From: Actinomycetota bacterium
GTDB lineage: Bacteria; Actinomycetota; Humimicrobiia; Humimicrobiales; Humimicrobiaceae
Direction of reading: 5' to 3'
Assembly: GCA_016927635.1 (NCBI GenBank)
Contig: JAFGMJ010000058.1
Coordinates: forward strand, 1 to 6,631
DNA: 6,631 bases
The notes beneath the pieces were generated by a model. The model did no database searches. It was not told the DNA's origin and worked only from the letters and a program-made list of their open reading frames with translations. The position numbers and the translations under genes were made by a program. Shown here piece after piece: positions 1 through 5,934 of the stretch (position 1 is the stretch's first letter; each line of letters starts with the position of its first letter).

Positions 1-714
1 AGCTGAAGATATGGAGGCCGGCTCCTTTACAAATTTGCCGTTAATCTTGCAACCTGGATAGTCCTCAACAGGCAAGCCAAAGTCCTGTCTTACCTTTATG
101 AGTTTTTTTACATTGTCCTCACTCAGTATATTTACATTTCCAAGCAGTCTTGCAACAAGGCTTATCTTTGCAAAAAGCTCCAGGCTTTCCATTCTGTAAT
201 ATGCCTGGAAAACATCCTGGCCCAGAGAAAGCGCGCCATGGTTTTCAAGGAGAAAAACGTTATGCTCTTTGAGAAACGGCCTTATGCTTTCAGGTATTTC
301 CATTGTCGAAGGTGTTCCAAACTTTGCCGTGGGAATGGAGCCCAGCCCTATTATTATCTCGGGCATAATACACTGGTCAAGGTCAACGCCTGCAACTGCA
401 AATCCTGTAGCAAAAGGAGGATGCGCATGCACGACGCTGTTTATGCCTTCCTTGTTTTTATAAACATCAAGGTGCATAAGTATCTCAGATGAAGGCTCAA
501 GGCTGCCTTCTATCTTGTTACCATCCATATCCACCTTTATAAGCTGGTCAGTCCTCATATAGCCCTTGCTCATTCCTGTGGGGGTGCAGAGCACAGTATT
601 GGGAGAAATCTTTATTGAAATATTGCCGTCATTTGCTGCAACCCAACCGTTTGCATGAACCCTTTTACAGATGTCAATAATATCATTTCTGTGTATGCTT
701 TCTGTCTTTTCCAT
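1..714 (-). CDS. Class II (FucA/AraD-family) aldolase, probably BMC-associated; 3' end outside window
   Basis: The frame starts with ATG at 714 and stays open to the window edge, giving 238 residues without a stop. Class II aldolases of this family use a divalent metal to cleave a sugar 1-phosphate, classically L-fuculose-1-phosphate to DHAP plus L-lactaldehyde. Visible motifs are NDGNIS (28-33), TPTGMSKG (44-51), PSSE (74-77), VVHAHP (94-99) and ENHGA (157-161). Against E. coli FucA recalled from memory, the catalytic Glu is E77 and the metal ligands are H96, H98 and H159, and the phosphate pocket (N31, T46-G47, S75-S76) is kept. FucA Tyr113 and Tyr209 align with M117 and F212, so the exact substrate is open. 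FucA ends near residue 215, whereas this protein continues past 238, which leaves room for a C-terminal linker and encapsulation peptide. A good AAGGA ribosome site (723-727) lies 8 nt before the ATG. It follows the pduT-like gene by 77 AT-rich bases. Confidence 0.93.
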   Translation of the reverse strand, partial: MEKTESIHRNDIIDICKRVHANGWVAANDGNISIKISPNTVLCTPTGMSKGYMRTDQLIKVDMDGNKIEGSLEPSSEILMHLDVYKNKEGINSVVHAHPPFATGFAVAGVDLDQCIMPEIIIGLGSIPTAKFGTPSTMEIPESIRPFLKEHNVFLLENHGALSLGQDVFQAYYRMESLELFAKISLVARLLGNVNILSEDNVKKLIKVRQDFGLPVEDYPGCKINGKFVKEPASISSA

Positions 715-791
715 TTCAGTTTTCCTTAAATATTTTATAATTATTTAAAACTGCAATTAAAATCAAATTAAAAAATACATAAATTTTTTCA

Positions 792-1400
792 TCAGCAGGA
801 ACACATCGCCGGCTGCAGCCATTTCAACAGCTCCCTGTCAGGATTTGCAATAACTCTGTAAGCAATAAGCGATCCCTCTTCTTTAAGAAAACCTGCGGCG
901 CTTGCTGCAGCTTCATTAACAGCTGTAAGGCTTCCGGTTATAATAAAAAAACTGTTAACACCGCAGCCTTTTCCAAGCCTGAGCTCTGCAATTTCCACAT
1001 TTGCACTGTCTATTGCTATGTCAGCAGCATTTATTATGTTTGCCATCTGCAGGCTTTCAATTATTGCAATTGCATCTTTTATTTTAGAAATTACCTTACC
1101 GCTTATTGCATCCAGCACTTCCGGTCCAATGCCGCTGATCACAAAAGAGCTGAATACATGCCTGCCACCAATTTGCTCCGCCACTTTCAGAGACTTCTCA
1201 ACTGCTGCCACATCACCGCTTACAATAGTCAGGTATTTCCCCGGACATAAAGTTGTGGCAAGCAAAAGCCTCACTTTCGCAGCCTTTACCATTTCATCTG
1301 TTACAATAAGCCCCCTGGAAATGCTTTTAAATTCAACGGCGGCCACATTTGATTCTTTGAGCCAATCCAAATTATTATCTTTTAAAGTTTCTGTTTGCAT
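792..1400 (-). CDS. pduT: PduT-like BMC-T shell protein (tandem BMC domains, probable [4Fe-4S] pore site)
   Basis: This 202-residue protein has two BMC domains, about residues 19-105 and 110-190, so it should form a pseudohexameric trimer in a microcompartment facet. It matches Salmonella PduT along its length: the segment TTLCPGKY (49-56) matches PduT TICPGKF, whose Cys38 from each subunit ligates a [4Fe-4S] cluster at the threefold pore. Here that residue is C52. Family knowledge suggests electron transfer through the shell or cluster delivery, with PduS as partner, and the PduS-like gene lies directly upstream. Compared with PduT (184 aa) it has about 15 extra N-terminal residues and a distinct tail ending Met-Cys-Ser-Cys (C200, C202). 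C146 in the second domain is a further cysteine. No better in-frame start exists, although the sequence before the ATG has only a weak ribosome site (TTTTTAAGA). The symbol rests on similarity; pathway membership is inferred. Confidence 0.92.
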   Translation of the reverse strand: MQTETLKDNNLDWLKESNVAAVEFKSISRGLIVTDEMVKAAKVRLLLATTLCPGKYLTIVSGDVAAVEKSLKVAEQIGGRHVFSSFVISGIGPEVLDAISGKVISKIKDAIAIIESLQMANIINAADIAIDSANVEIAELRLGKGCGVNSFFIITGSLTAVNEAAASAAGFLKEEGSLIAYRVIANPDRELLKWLQPAMCSC

Positions 1401-1448
1401 TCTTAAAAAGCACTTTTTTAAAAAACATAAATTTTAAAAATCAGGCAA

Positions 1449-1472
1449 CCGGTACTTATTTCTTCATACCGG
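1449..1472 (-). other. Short hairpin in the pduS-pduT spacer
   Basis: The arms CCGGTA and TACCGG are perfectly complementary around a 12-nt loop. They lie 13 nt after the pduS-like stop codon, inside the 85-nt spacer before the pduT-like gene. No U-tract directly follows the stem on the minus strand, where TTGCCTGATTTTT comes next, so a strong intrinsic terminator is unlikely. A partial attenuator, an RNA-processing site or an mRNA-stabilising end for the upstream genes is more likely. The weak ribosome site of pduT fits lower expression downstream. Function is inferred only. Confidence 0.4.
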
Positions 1473-1485
1473 CAATTTTTAAACA

Positions 1486-2838
1486 TTAGTTCTTCTTTAT
1501 AATTATATAATCTTTATTTATATCTGCCACCCTGCCGTTTATAGAGCTGTGAATATTTGCCCCAAGTTTTCCGTCCGGTATTTTTGCAATAAGCTGGCCA
1601 CTGATTACAGCTTCGCCCAAAGCCACAACAGGTTCTGAGGGGGCCCCGACATGCTGTAGAAGATATATTTTTACTTCATTTACATCTGCAGTAAAATCAG
1701 CCAGCAAAGCCCTGCTGTCATATTTGTCTATCTCAAGCCTTTTTTCAAGACGCCCAACAGGGACCTTCCTGAATTCCCTGAATTCATTTGGTATAACGTC
1801 TTTTCTTGTATGCGGATTTTTAATGCCTTTTTTGGCAAGTTCAGCCTTTATATAATTAAAAAGGCTCCTTGCAGAAAGATCGACGACACAGCTGTAAAGC
1901 TCGCACAATCCACAGTCACAGCATAGAAATGCAAAATCAAATTTTTCAAGTTCATCGTCCCTGAGCTCACCCTTATACATTTTTTTCATCATTTCATCAG
2001 GAAACAAATCGTGGCCGAGAAGATACCTGGGGCAAAGATCTGTGCACATCCTGCAGCTAAGGCATATTGCCTGGGCCCTTTTAACCTGGTTTTTTATGCT
2101 TCTTAATTTCTGCTCTATAACTATGCTTGTACGAGGGAGCACAATTATTGATTTTGTCGTTTTTTTGACAGCATATGTACTGCGGTCTATCAGTTTTCCC
2201 ATCATGGGACCGCCGTCAAGTACCTCGTATTCACTTATTTTAATGCCGCCGCAGCATTCAAGCAATAAACTTACCGGGGTTCCGACAGGCACTTCAAAGG
2301 TTGATGGCTGGCTTACTTCACCATTTACGGTGACAAATTTTTTCGTGACAGGCCTTCCGGCTAATGCTTCCGTAACATTATACAGAGTTTCAACATTTGT
2401 AACCACCACTCCTACCATGAGCGGTATGCCGCCTTCCGGTACAACTCTTCCTGTCACTTCATTTACAAGCACCTGCTCATCGCCTGCAGGATAAAAATTA
2501 CCAATCTTAAATATCTCGAAATCAAGCGCAGAACCATCTGCGGCAAGACTTTTCTTAAATGCTTCAATAGCGCTGATTGCTTCCTTGTATTTTTCCTTTA
2601 ATGCTAAAACAACCCTGCCTGCGCCAACAAGACCCGCAGCTGTTTTCATACCTTCATAAACTTTGCTGAAATATTTTTGAAGAAGGATTTTGTCAACATG
2701 TATAAGAGGCTCACATTCGGCAGCATTTACTATTAATGTGTCGACTTTTGCATCAAATTTTACATGTGAGGGAAAACCTGCACCGCCTGCGCCAACAATG
2801 CCTGCGTTTTTTATGCTTTCGATTTCAGCCTGTGACAT
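1486..2838 (-). CDS. pduS: PduS-like (RnfC-type) FeS-flavoprotein of a microcompartment
   Basis: At 450 residues this matches the usual PduS size. The N-terminal NuoF/RnfC-type nucleotide and flavin fold shows VGAGGAGFP (15-23) and NAAECEPL (38-45). An SLBB-type segment follows, around 165-230. Two [4Fe-4S] motifs come next: C259-x2-C262-x2-C265-x3-C269-P, and C306-x2-C309-x2-C312-x4-C317 with an extra C307. The C-terminal 65 or so residues resemble the RnfC barrel-sandwich domain. Salmonella PduS is an NADH-dependent cobalamin reductase that interacts with PduT, whose homologue is the next gene. Since no B12-dependent enzyme is visible here, a role in NADH reoxidation or other electron transfer across the shell is equally possible. 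The ATG lies 1 nt after the upstream BMC-P stop, and the nearest AAGGA (2854-2858) is 15 nt away, so translation probably depends on coupling. The alternative identity, RnfC of a membrane complex, is disfavoured because no other rnf genes are visible and BMC genes flank it. Confidence 0.93.
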   Translation of the reverse strand: MSQAEIESIKNAGIVGAGGAGFPSHVKFDAKVDTLIVNAAECEPLIHVDKILLQKYFSKVYEGMKTAAGLVGAGRVVLALKEKYKEAISAIEAFKKSLAADGSALDFEIFKIGNFYPAGDEQVLVNEVTGRVVPEGGIPLMVGVVVTNVETLYNVTEALAGRPVTKKFVTVNGEVSQPSTFEVPVGTPVSLLLECCGGIKISEYEVLDGGPMMGKLIDRSTYAVKKTTKSIIVLPRTSIVIEQKLRSIKNQVKRAQAICLSCRMCTDLCPRYLLGHDLFPDEMMKKMYKGELRDDELEKFDFAFLCCDCGLCELYSCVVDLSARSLFNYIKAELAKKGIKNPHTRKDVIPNEFREFRKVPVGRLEKRLEIDKYDSRALLADFTADVNEVKIYLLQHVGAPSEPVVALGEAVISGQLIAKIPDGKLGANIHSSINGRVADINKDYIIIKKN

Positions 2839-2839
2839 T

Positions 2840-3106
2840 TTATTTTAAATCTATCCTTTCCACTTTAGCTACAAGTGTGCCATCAACAATCCTGCCTTTT
2901 GTAATATCAGTTCTCTTTGCTGTGCTGCCTGTAACCATGAGAGCGACCTCATCCTCGCCAAGGCCGACTGTATCAACTGCAATATAATATTCTTTCCTGC
3001 CTTTTAGATCTATATCAACAGACTGGACAAAGAGAAGTTTAAAGCCTTCAAGTCCTCTGTCCTTTACAGTTGACGTAACGCTTCCTATGACTTTTACCAT
3101 TTTCAT
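2840..3106 (-). CDS. BMC-P vertex protein (EutN/CcmL family), second copy
   Basis: This 88-residue protein has the EutN/CcmL (Pfam EutN_CcmL) pattern: a VIGSVTSTVKDRGLEGFKL opening (5-23), a central strand set with VDTVGLGEDEVALMVTGS (44-61), and a closing IVDGTLVAKVERIDL (73-87). Family members form pentamers that cap the vertices of the icosahedral shell. It differs clearly from the BMC-P gene 22 nt upstream: it has RGLEGFKL where the other has EKLYGIRL, and a GSTAKRTDITKG loop. The two are therefore diverged paralogues and not a recent duplication. Start is ATG at 3106, with AAAGG about 9 nt upstream; a second in-frame ATG two codons later is less well spaced. Its stop sits 1 nt before the PduS-like start, which supports one transcript with coupled translation. 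Confidence 0.92.
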   Translation of the reverse strand: MKMVKVIGSVTSTVKDRGLEGFKLLFVQSVDIDLKGRKEYYIAVDTVGLGEDEVALMVTGSTAKRTDITKGRIVDGTLVAKVERIDLK

Positions 3107-3128
3107 TTCAATTGCCTTTTTAAAAAAA

Positions 3129-3422
3129 TCAGCCTTTAATTATGCGGTTCTGGTTTTTTAAATCCACTTTATCAATTATACCCACTATAGAACCCCTGAG
3201 CGGCACATTTTGCTTCCCCACGACTTTTCCTATTGCTTCACCGTCGGCAATCCATATGACAAGATTTCCAACAGCCGCACCAAGATAATCACCGACTATT
3301 TCGCTATTGCCTATTGCGTTTCCGTCCGGGTCAATCGGCTCAACTACTGCAAGCCTTATACCGTAAAGCTTTTCATTTTTTATAGTTGAAACGACGTTTC
3401 CGATTACTCTTCCAAATTTCAA
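3129..3422 (-). CDS. BMC-P vertex protein (EutN/CcmL family), first copy, TTG start
   Basis: This 97-residue protein opens with the classic BMC-P sequence MKFGRVIGNVVSTIKNEKL (1-19), followed by LYGIRLAVVEPIDPDGN (19-35), DYLGAAVGNLVIWIADG (45-61) and the closing SIVGIIDKVDL (78-88). It should form vertex pentamers of the shell. The start codon is TTG at 3422: an in-frame TAA lies upstream, no ATG or GTG start is available in between, the family normally begins at this residue, and an AGGTG ribosome site sits 7 nt before it. It is the first structural gene after the regulator, 65 nt downstream of the deoR-like stop. That gap is AT-rich and I see no convincing separate promoter in it. Confidence 0.93.
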   Translation of the reverse strand: MKFGRVIGNVVSTIKNEKLYGIRLAVVEPIDPDGNAIGNSEIVGDYLGAAVGNLVIWIADGEAIGKVVGKQNVPLRGSIVGIIDKVDLKNQNRIIKG

Positions 3423-3429
3423 TATAAAA

Positions 3430-3434
3430 CACCT
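3430..3434 (-). promoter_or_regulatory. Ribosome binding site fixing the TTG start of the first BMC-P gene
   Basis: AGGTG on the minus strand lies 7 nt before TTG at 3422. It is the best-spaced Shine-Dalgarno match in the BMC operon after the one at the aldolase, and it supports the non-ATG start. Confidence 0.65.
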
Positions 3435-3487
3435 GCCGTCAGATAAAGATATTTATTTTTAAAAAACCATTAAATACTTAAAAAAGA

Positions 3488-4246
3488 TCAATAAATGATT
3501 TCAACTTTGTTTTGTTTAAAATACTTAATATAGCTATCAGGAGGTTTGCAGTCGGTTATAACTATATCTGCACAATTAATGTCGCAAACCTTAGATAATT
3601 TGATATTATCAAATTTTGTTGAATCCACAAGGACAACTTTTTTTAATGAATTTTCCAGCATAATTTTTTTTAACGAAGCCTGCAGCGGGTTTTCAACAGT
3701 TATGCCGGCTTTAAGAGAAAACCCTGCTGCTGAAACAAATGCCTTTTCAGCAAATATATCCCTTAAAAAATTTTCAGCAAATGGTCCCAGGAAACTGCCT
3801 GTAATCTGATGAAGCTCGCCGCCGCAGGATATCTTTTTTATACTGCTATTATCCTTTAGAATATTAAGAATATCGATGCTGTTGGTTATAACAGTTAAGT
3901 TTAAGCCTTCATTTATTTTTTTAGCAAGAGCCTGAGCAGTTGTAGAACTGTCAAGAAAGATACTTGTATCGCTGCCTATAAACTTTATTGCCTTTTCAGC
4001 AATAATATCTTTCTTTTCAGGATTTAAATGTTTTCTAATGCCTGTTGAAAGTTCAACTGATGATCGTTTGAGTTTTACAGCGCCGCCATAAACTCTTTTT
4101 AAGTAGCCTTCGTCTTCAAGTATTGCAAGGTCCCTGAGTATGGTCATCTCTGAGACATTGAACATACTTGAAAGATCAGAGGTTTTTATACCCCCGTTTT
4201 TTTCAACAACCTCAGCTATTTTCAGTTTTCTTTCTACTGCAAGCAT
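3488..4246 (-). CDS. DeoR-family transcriptional repressor
   Basis: This 252-residue protein has the DeoR layout. The N-terminal winged helix-turn-helix (about 6-56) contains SSMFNVSEMTILRDLAILE (26-44), then GYLKRVYGGAV (47-57), close to the family signature ending in R-x-H/Y-GGA. The C-terminal DeoRC effector domain (about 75-235) resembles ribose-5-phosphate isomerase, with DSSTTA (99-104), VITNS (119-123), CGGE (141-144), AAGFSLKAGIT (173-183) and VDSTKF (207-212). Family members sense sugar phosphates and usually repress catabolic operons; here the likely targets are its own promoter and the downstream BMC genes. Its effector may be a phosphorylated sugar fed to the aldolase. The start fits the family N-terminus (MLAVERKLKIAEVV) although only a weak TAAGA precedes it. 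A promoter and a candidate operator lie directly upstream. Confidence 0.93.
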   Translation of the reverse strand: MLAVERKLKIAEVVEKNGGIKTSDLSSMFNVSEMTILRDLAILEDEGYLKRVYGGAVKLKRSSVELSTGIRKHLNPEKKDIIAEKAIKFIGSDTSIFLDSSTTAQALAKKINEGLNLTVITNSIDILNILKDNSSIKKISCGGELHQITGSFLGPFAENFLRDIFAEKAFVSAAGFSLKAGITVENPLQASLKKIMLENSLKKVVLVDSTKFDNIKLSKVCDINCADIVITDCKPPDSYIKYFKQNKVEIIY

Positions 4247-4254
4247 TCTTACAA

Positions 4255-4279
4255 TTGTTTATTATTGTTGTATTTTGTT
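4255..4279 (-). promoter_or_regulatory. Candidate DeoR operator: three TTGTT units at exact 10-bp spacing
   Basis: On the plus strand TTGTT occurs at 4255-4259, 4265-4269 and 4275-4279 (AACAA on the transcribed minus strand). The units therefore fall on one face of the DNA helix. They lie between the predicted transcription start (about 4283) and the deoR start codon, where a bound repressor would block early elongation. Several DeoR-family regulators recognise direct repeats of about 10-11 bp, which fits. The first unit overlaps a small palindrome, ACAATTGT (4251-4258). Binding by the adjacent regulator is inferred. Confidence 0.5.
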
Positions 4280-4289
4280 GCTTTTTTTT

Positions 4290-4318
4290 ATTCTATGCTT
4301 ATTTATAATTTTAGTCAA
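4290..4318 (-). promoter_or_regulatory. Sigma70-type promoter of the deoR-BMC operon
   Basis: On the minus strand the -35 box TTGACT (4313-4318) and the -10 box TAGAAT (4290-4295) each match consensus at 5 of 6 positions and are separated by exactly 17 bp. The predicted start is near 4283, about 37 nt before the deoR ATG. An A/T-tract region just upstream (4330-4346, AAAAAAG then CTTTTT on the minus strand) could act as an UP element. With no clear promoter in the 65 nt before the first BMC-P gene, this one may serve the whole cluster. Confidence 0.7.
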
Positions 4319-4350
4319 CTGCTATCCCTAAAAAGCTATACTTTTTTGCC

Positions 4351-4380
4351 ATTTCTTTCAGGTAATCCTGAATAAGAAAT
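4351..4380. repeat. Bulged inverted repeat between CoA-transferase and deoR
   Basis: Plus-strand arms ATTTCTTTCAGG (4351-4362) and CCTGAATAAGAAAT (4367-4380) pair over 12 bp with a 2-nt bulge and a TAAT loop. The repeat adjoins a second inverted repeat (4380-4416). On the minus strand it is followed by GGCAAAAAAG with no U-tract, so it is not a textbook intrinsic terminator. A 3'-end stabiliser, part of a tandem terminator, or a protein-binding site are all possible. Confidence 0.5.
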
Positions 4381-4416
4381 CACAGGTTTTCTATACTTAA
4401 AATGTTAAGCCTGTGA
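4380..4416 (-). terminator. Probable terminator or 3'-end hairpin of the SDR-CoA-transferase unit
   Basis: Perfect 7-bp arms TCACAGG and CCTGTGA enclose a smaller nested repeat, CTTAA-CATT-TTAAG. The left arm lies in the last codons of the CoA-transferase gene and the loop holds its TAA stop. T-rich sequence (TTTCTTATT) follows on the minus strand. Position and structure suggest the end of the upstream transcript. The weak U-tract keeps confidence moderate. Confidence 0.45.
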
Positions 4417-5934
4417 AAATATGTCTTCGTCCATTATCTTAAGTTTTTCCGAGATTAAAGGGAGAAAATCAATATGGGCAAGAATATCGCTTTTGATATC
4501 TATTCCCGGCGCAATTTCTGTAAGCATTATTGTTTTTTGCCCAAGTTTAAAAACACATCTTTCAGTTACATATAAGACTTCGTGTTTTTTTTCTCTTGCA
4601 TAATCGCCGCTGAAAGTTATCTGCTCAACATCTTTTAAAAATTTTTTATGAACACCTTCCTTTAATATTTTCATTTTTTTATTCTCTATTTTTATCTCAA
4701 GCCCGCCGGAAGTAAGCGTACCGCAAAATACCACTTTTCTTGTATTCTGTGTGATATTTATAAAACCCCCGCAGCCTGCAAGCCTTGAACCGAATCTGCT
4801 CACATTTACATTTCCATGCCTGTCTGCCTGGGCCATTCCAAGAAAAGCAATATCAAGACCTCCCCCATCATAAAAATCAAATTGTGAGGGCTGGTTTATT
4901 ATACATGCTGGATTAAAAGATGCGCCGAAACTTAAGCCCCCTGCAGGTATGCCCCCGTTGGTCCCGGCTTCCACTGTAAGATTCATTTTTGAAAACATGC
5001 CTTTTTCATTTGCCACTATGCTTATTCCCTCCGGCAGGCCTATTCCAAGGTTTACCACATCATTTTCCTTTATTTCCTTAAAAGCCCTTGAGCATATTAC
5101 TTTTCTTTCATCAAGGGGCATTCCTGGTATAAAGTCATTAGGCACTCTAACCTCACCGCTGAGTGAAGGGTCGTATTCACAGCTGAATGTCTGCCAGTGA
5201 TTCTGCTTACGGGCAACAACAATATAATCCACTAATATACCTGGTATTTTTACCATCCAGGGATTGAGGGTATTTTTCTGCACAAGTCTTTCCACCTGCA
5301 CAATTACAATGCCGCCCGAATTTGAAGCCGCCTGGGCTATTGCAAGCATTTCAAGAGGGCCGCATTCTCTCTCCATGGAAATATTTCCATCAGGGTCTGC
5401 CGATGTGCCCCTTATAAGAGCCACGTCTACAGGAAAAGCCCTGTAATGAAGCCATTCTTTGCCGTCTATTTCTATAAGGCTTACCATGTCTTCAACAGTT
5501 TTGTTGTTTATCCTGCCTCCTGAAAGCCTGGGGTCCACAAAGGTGGAAATACCGACATGTGTTAAAGTGCCGGGTTTTTTTGCCGCAATATCCCTGTACA
5601 GATGAGTGATTACACCCTGGGGAAAATTATATGCTTCTATTTTATTTTCAACAGCAAGCTTTACCATCTTTGGAGCAAGTCCCCAGTGGCCGCCAATTAC
5701 CCTTTTTACAAGCCCCTCATGCGCAAGGTGATTGATACCCCTGTTTTTGCCGTCACCCTGTCCTGCAGCATAAACTACTGTAAGATTGCAGGGTTTTCTG
5801 CATTCAAGAAAAGCAAGTTCTATTGCCGCTGTTATCTCTTCGGGATGCCCTATACCTACAAAGCCCCCTATTGCAATTGTGCTTCCGTCTTTTATTTTTT
5901 TAACAGCATCTTTTACCTCAAGCACTTTGCTCAT
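4405..5934 (-). CDS. Family I CoA-transferase (acetate/propionate/3-ketoacid type, fused alpha-beta)
   Basis: At 509 residues this has both halves of a family I CoA-transferase in one chain, as in Clostridium propionicum propionate CoA-transferase and E. coli YdiF. The alpha half (about 1-245) shows the glycine-rich AIGGFVGIGHPEE (21-33). The beta half (about 275-500) shows VVNLGIGLPEGIS (293-305), then VEAGTNGGIPAGG (321-333), in which E322 should be the catalytic glutamate that forms the glutamyl-CoA thioester; SRFGSRLAGCGGF (379-391) follows. Such enzymes move CoA between short-chain acyl-CoAs and acetate or similar acids. The start codon overlaps the stop of the upstream SDR gene by ATGA, with GGAGG 12 nt before the ATG, so the two are translationally coupled. 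Substrate cannot be read from sequence: acetoacetate, propionate, lactate and butyrate are all possible. It may belong to a separate fatty/keto-acid pathway, or may recover CoA thioesters made by the microcompartment. Confidence 0.93.
   Translation of the reverse strand: MSKVLEVKDAVKKIKDGSTIAIGGFVGIGHPEEITAAIELAFLECRKPCNLTVVYAAGQGDGKNRGINHLAHEGLVKRVIGGHWGLAPKMVKLAVENKIEAYNFPQGVITHLYRDIAAKKPGTLTHVGISTFVDPRLSGGRINNKTVEDMVSLIEIDGKEWLHYRAFPVDVALIRGTSADPDGNISMERECGPLEMLAIAQAASNSGGIVIVQVERLVQKNTLNPWMVKIPGILVDYIVVARKQNHWQTFSCEYDPSLSGEVRVPNDFIPGMPLDERKVICSRAFKEIKENDVVNLGIGLPEGISIVANEKGMFSKMNLTVEAGTNGGIPAGGLSFGASFNPACIINQPSQFDFYDGGGLDIAFLGMAQADRHGNVNVSRFGSRLAGCGGFINITQNTRKVVFCGTLTSGGLEIKIENKKMKILKEGVHKKFLKDVEQITFSGDYAREKKHEVLYVTERCVFKLGQKTIMLTEIAPGIDIKSDILAHIDFLPLISEKLKIMDEDIFSQA

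Noticed and set aside
715..791. Separate promoter for the aldolase gene in the AT-rich spacer
   Set aside because: TTGATT and TATAAA-like strings exist, but spacing and matches are poor and chance hits are expected in such AT-rich DNA. Only the AAGGA ribosome site is convincing.
1486..2838. RnfC subunit of a membrane Rnf complex
   Set aside because: No other rnf genes are visible, length and the two FeS motifs fit PduS, and BMC shell genes flank it on both sides.
3423..3487. Second promoter between the regulator and the first BMC-P gene
   Set aside because: TTGATC is present, but no -10 box lies at a suitable distance and there are no TTGTT operator repeats, so read-through from the deoR promoter is simpler.
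4330..4346. AAAAAG/CTTTTT inverted repeat as a terminator
   Set aside because: The stem is almost all A-T with a 5-nt loop and would be unstable. Its place just upstream of the -35 box fits an A/T-tract promoter element better.
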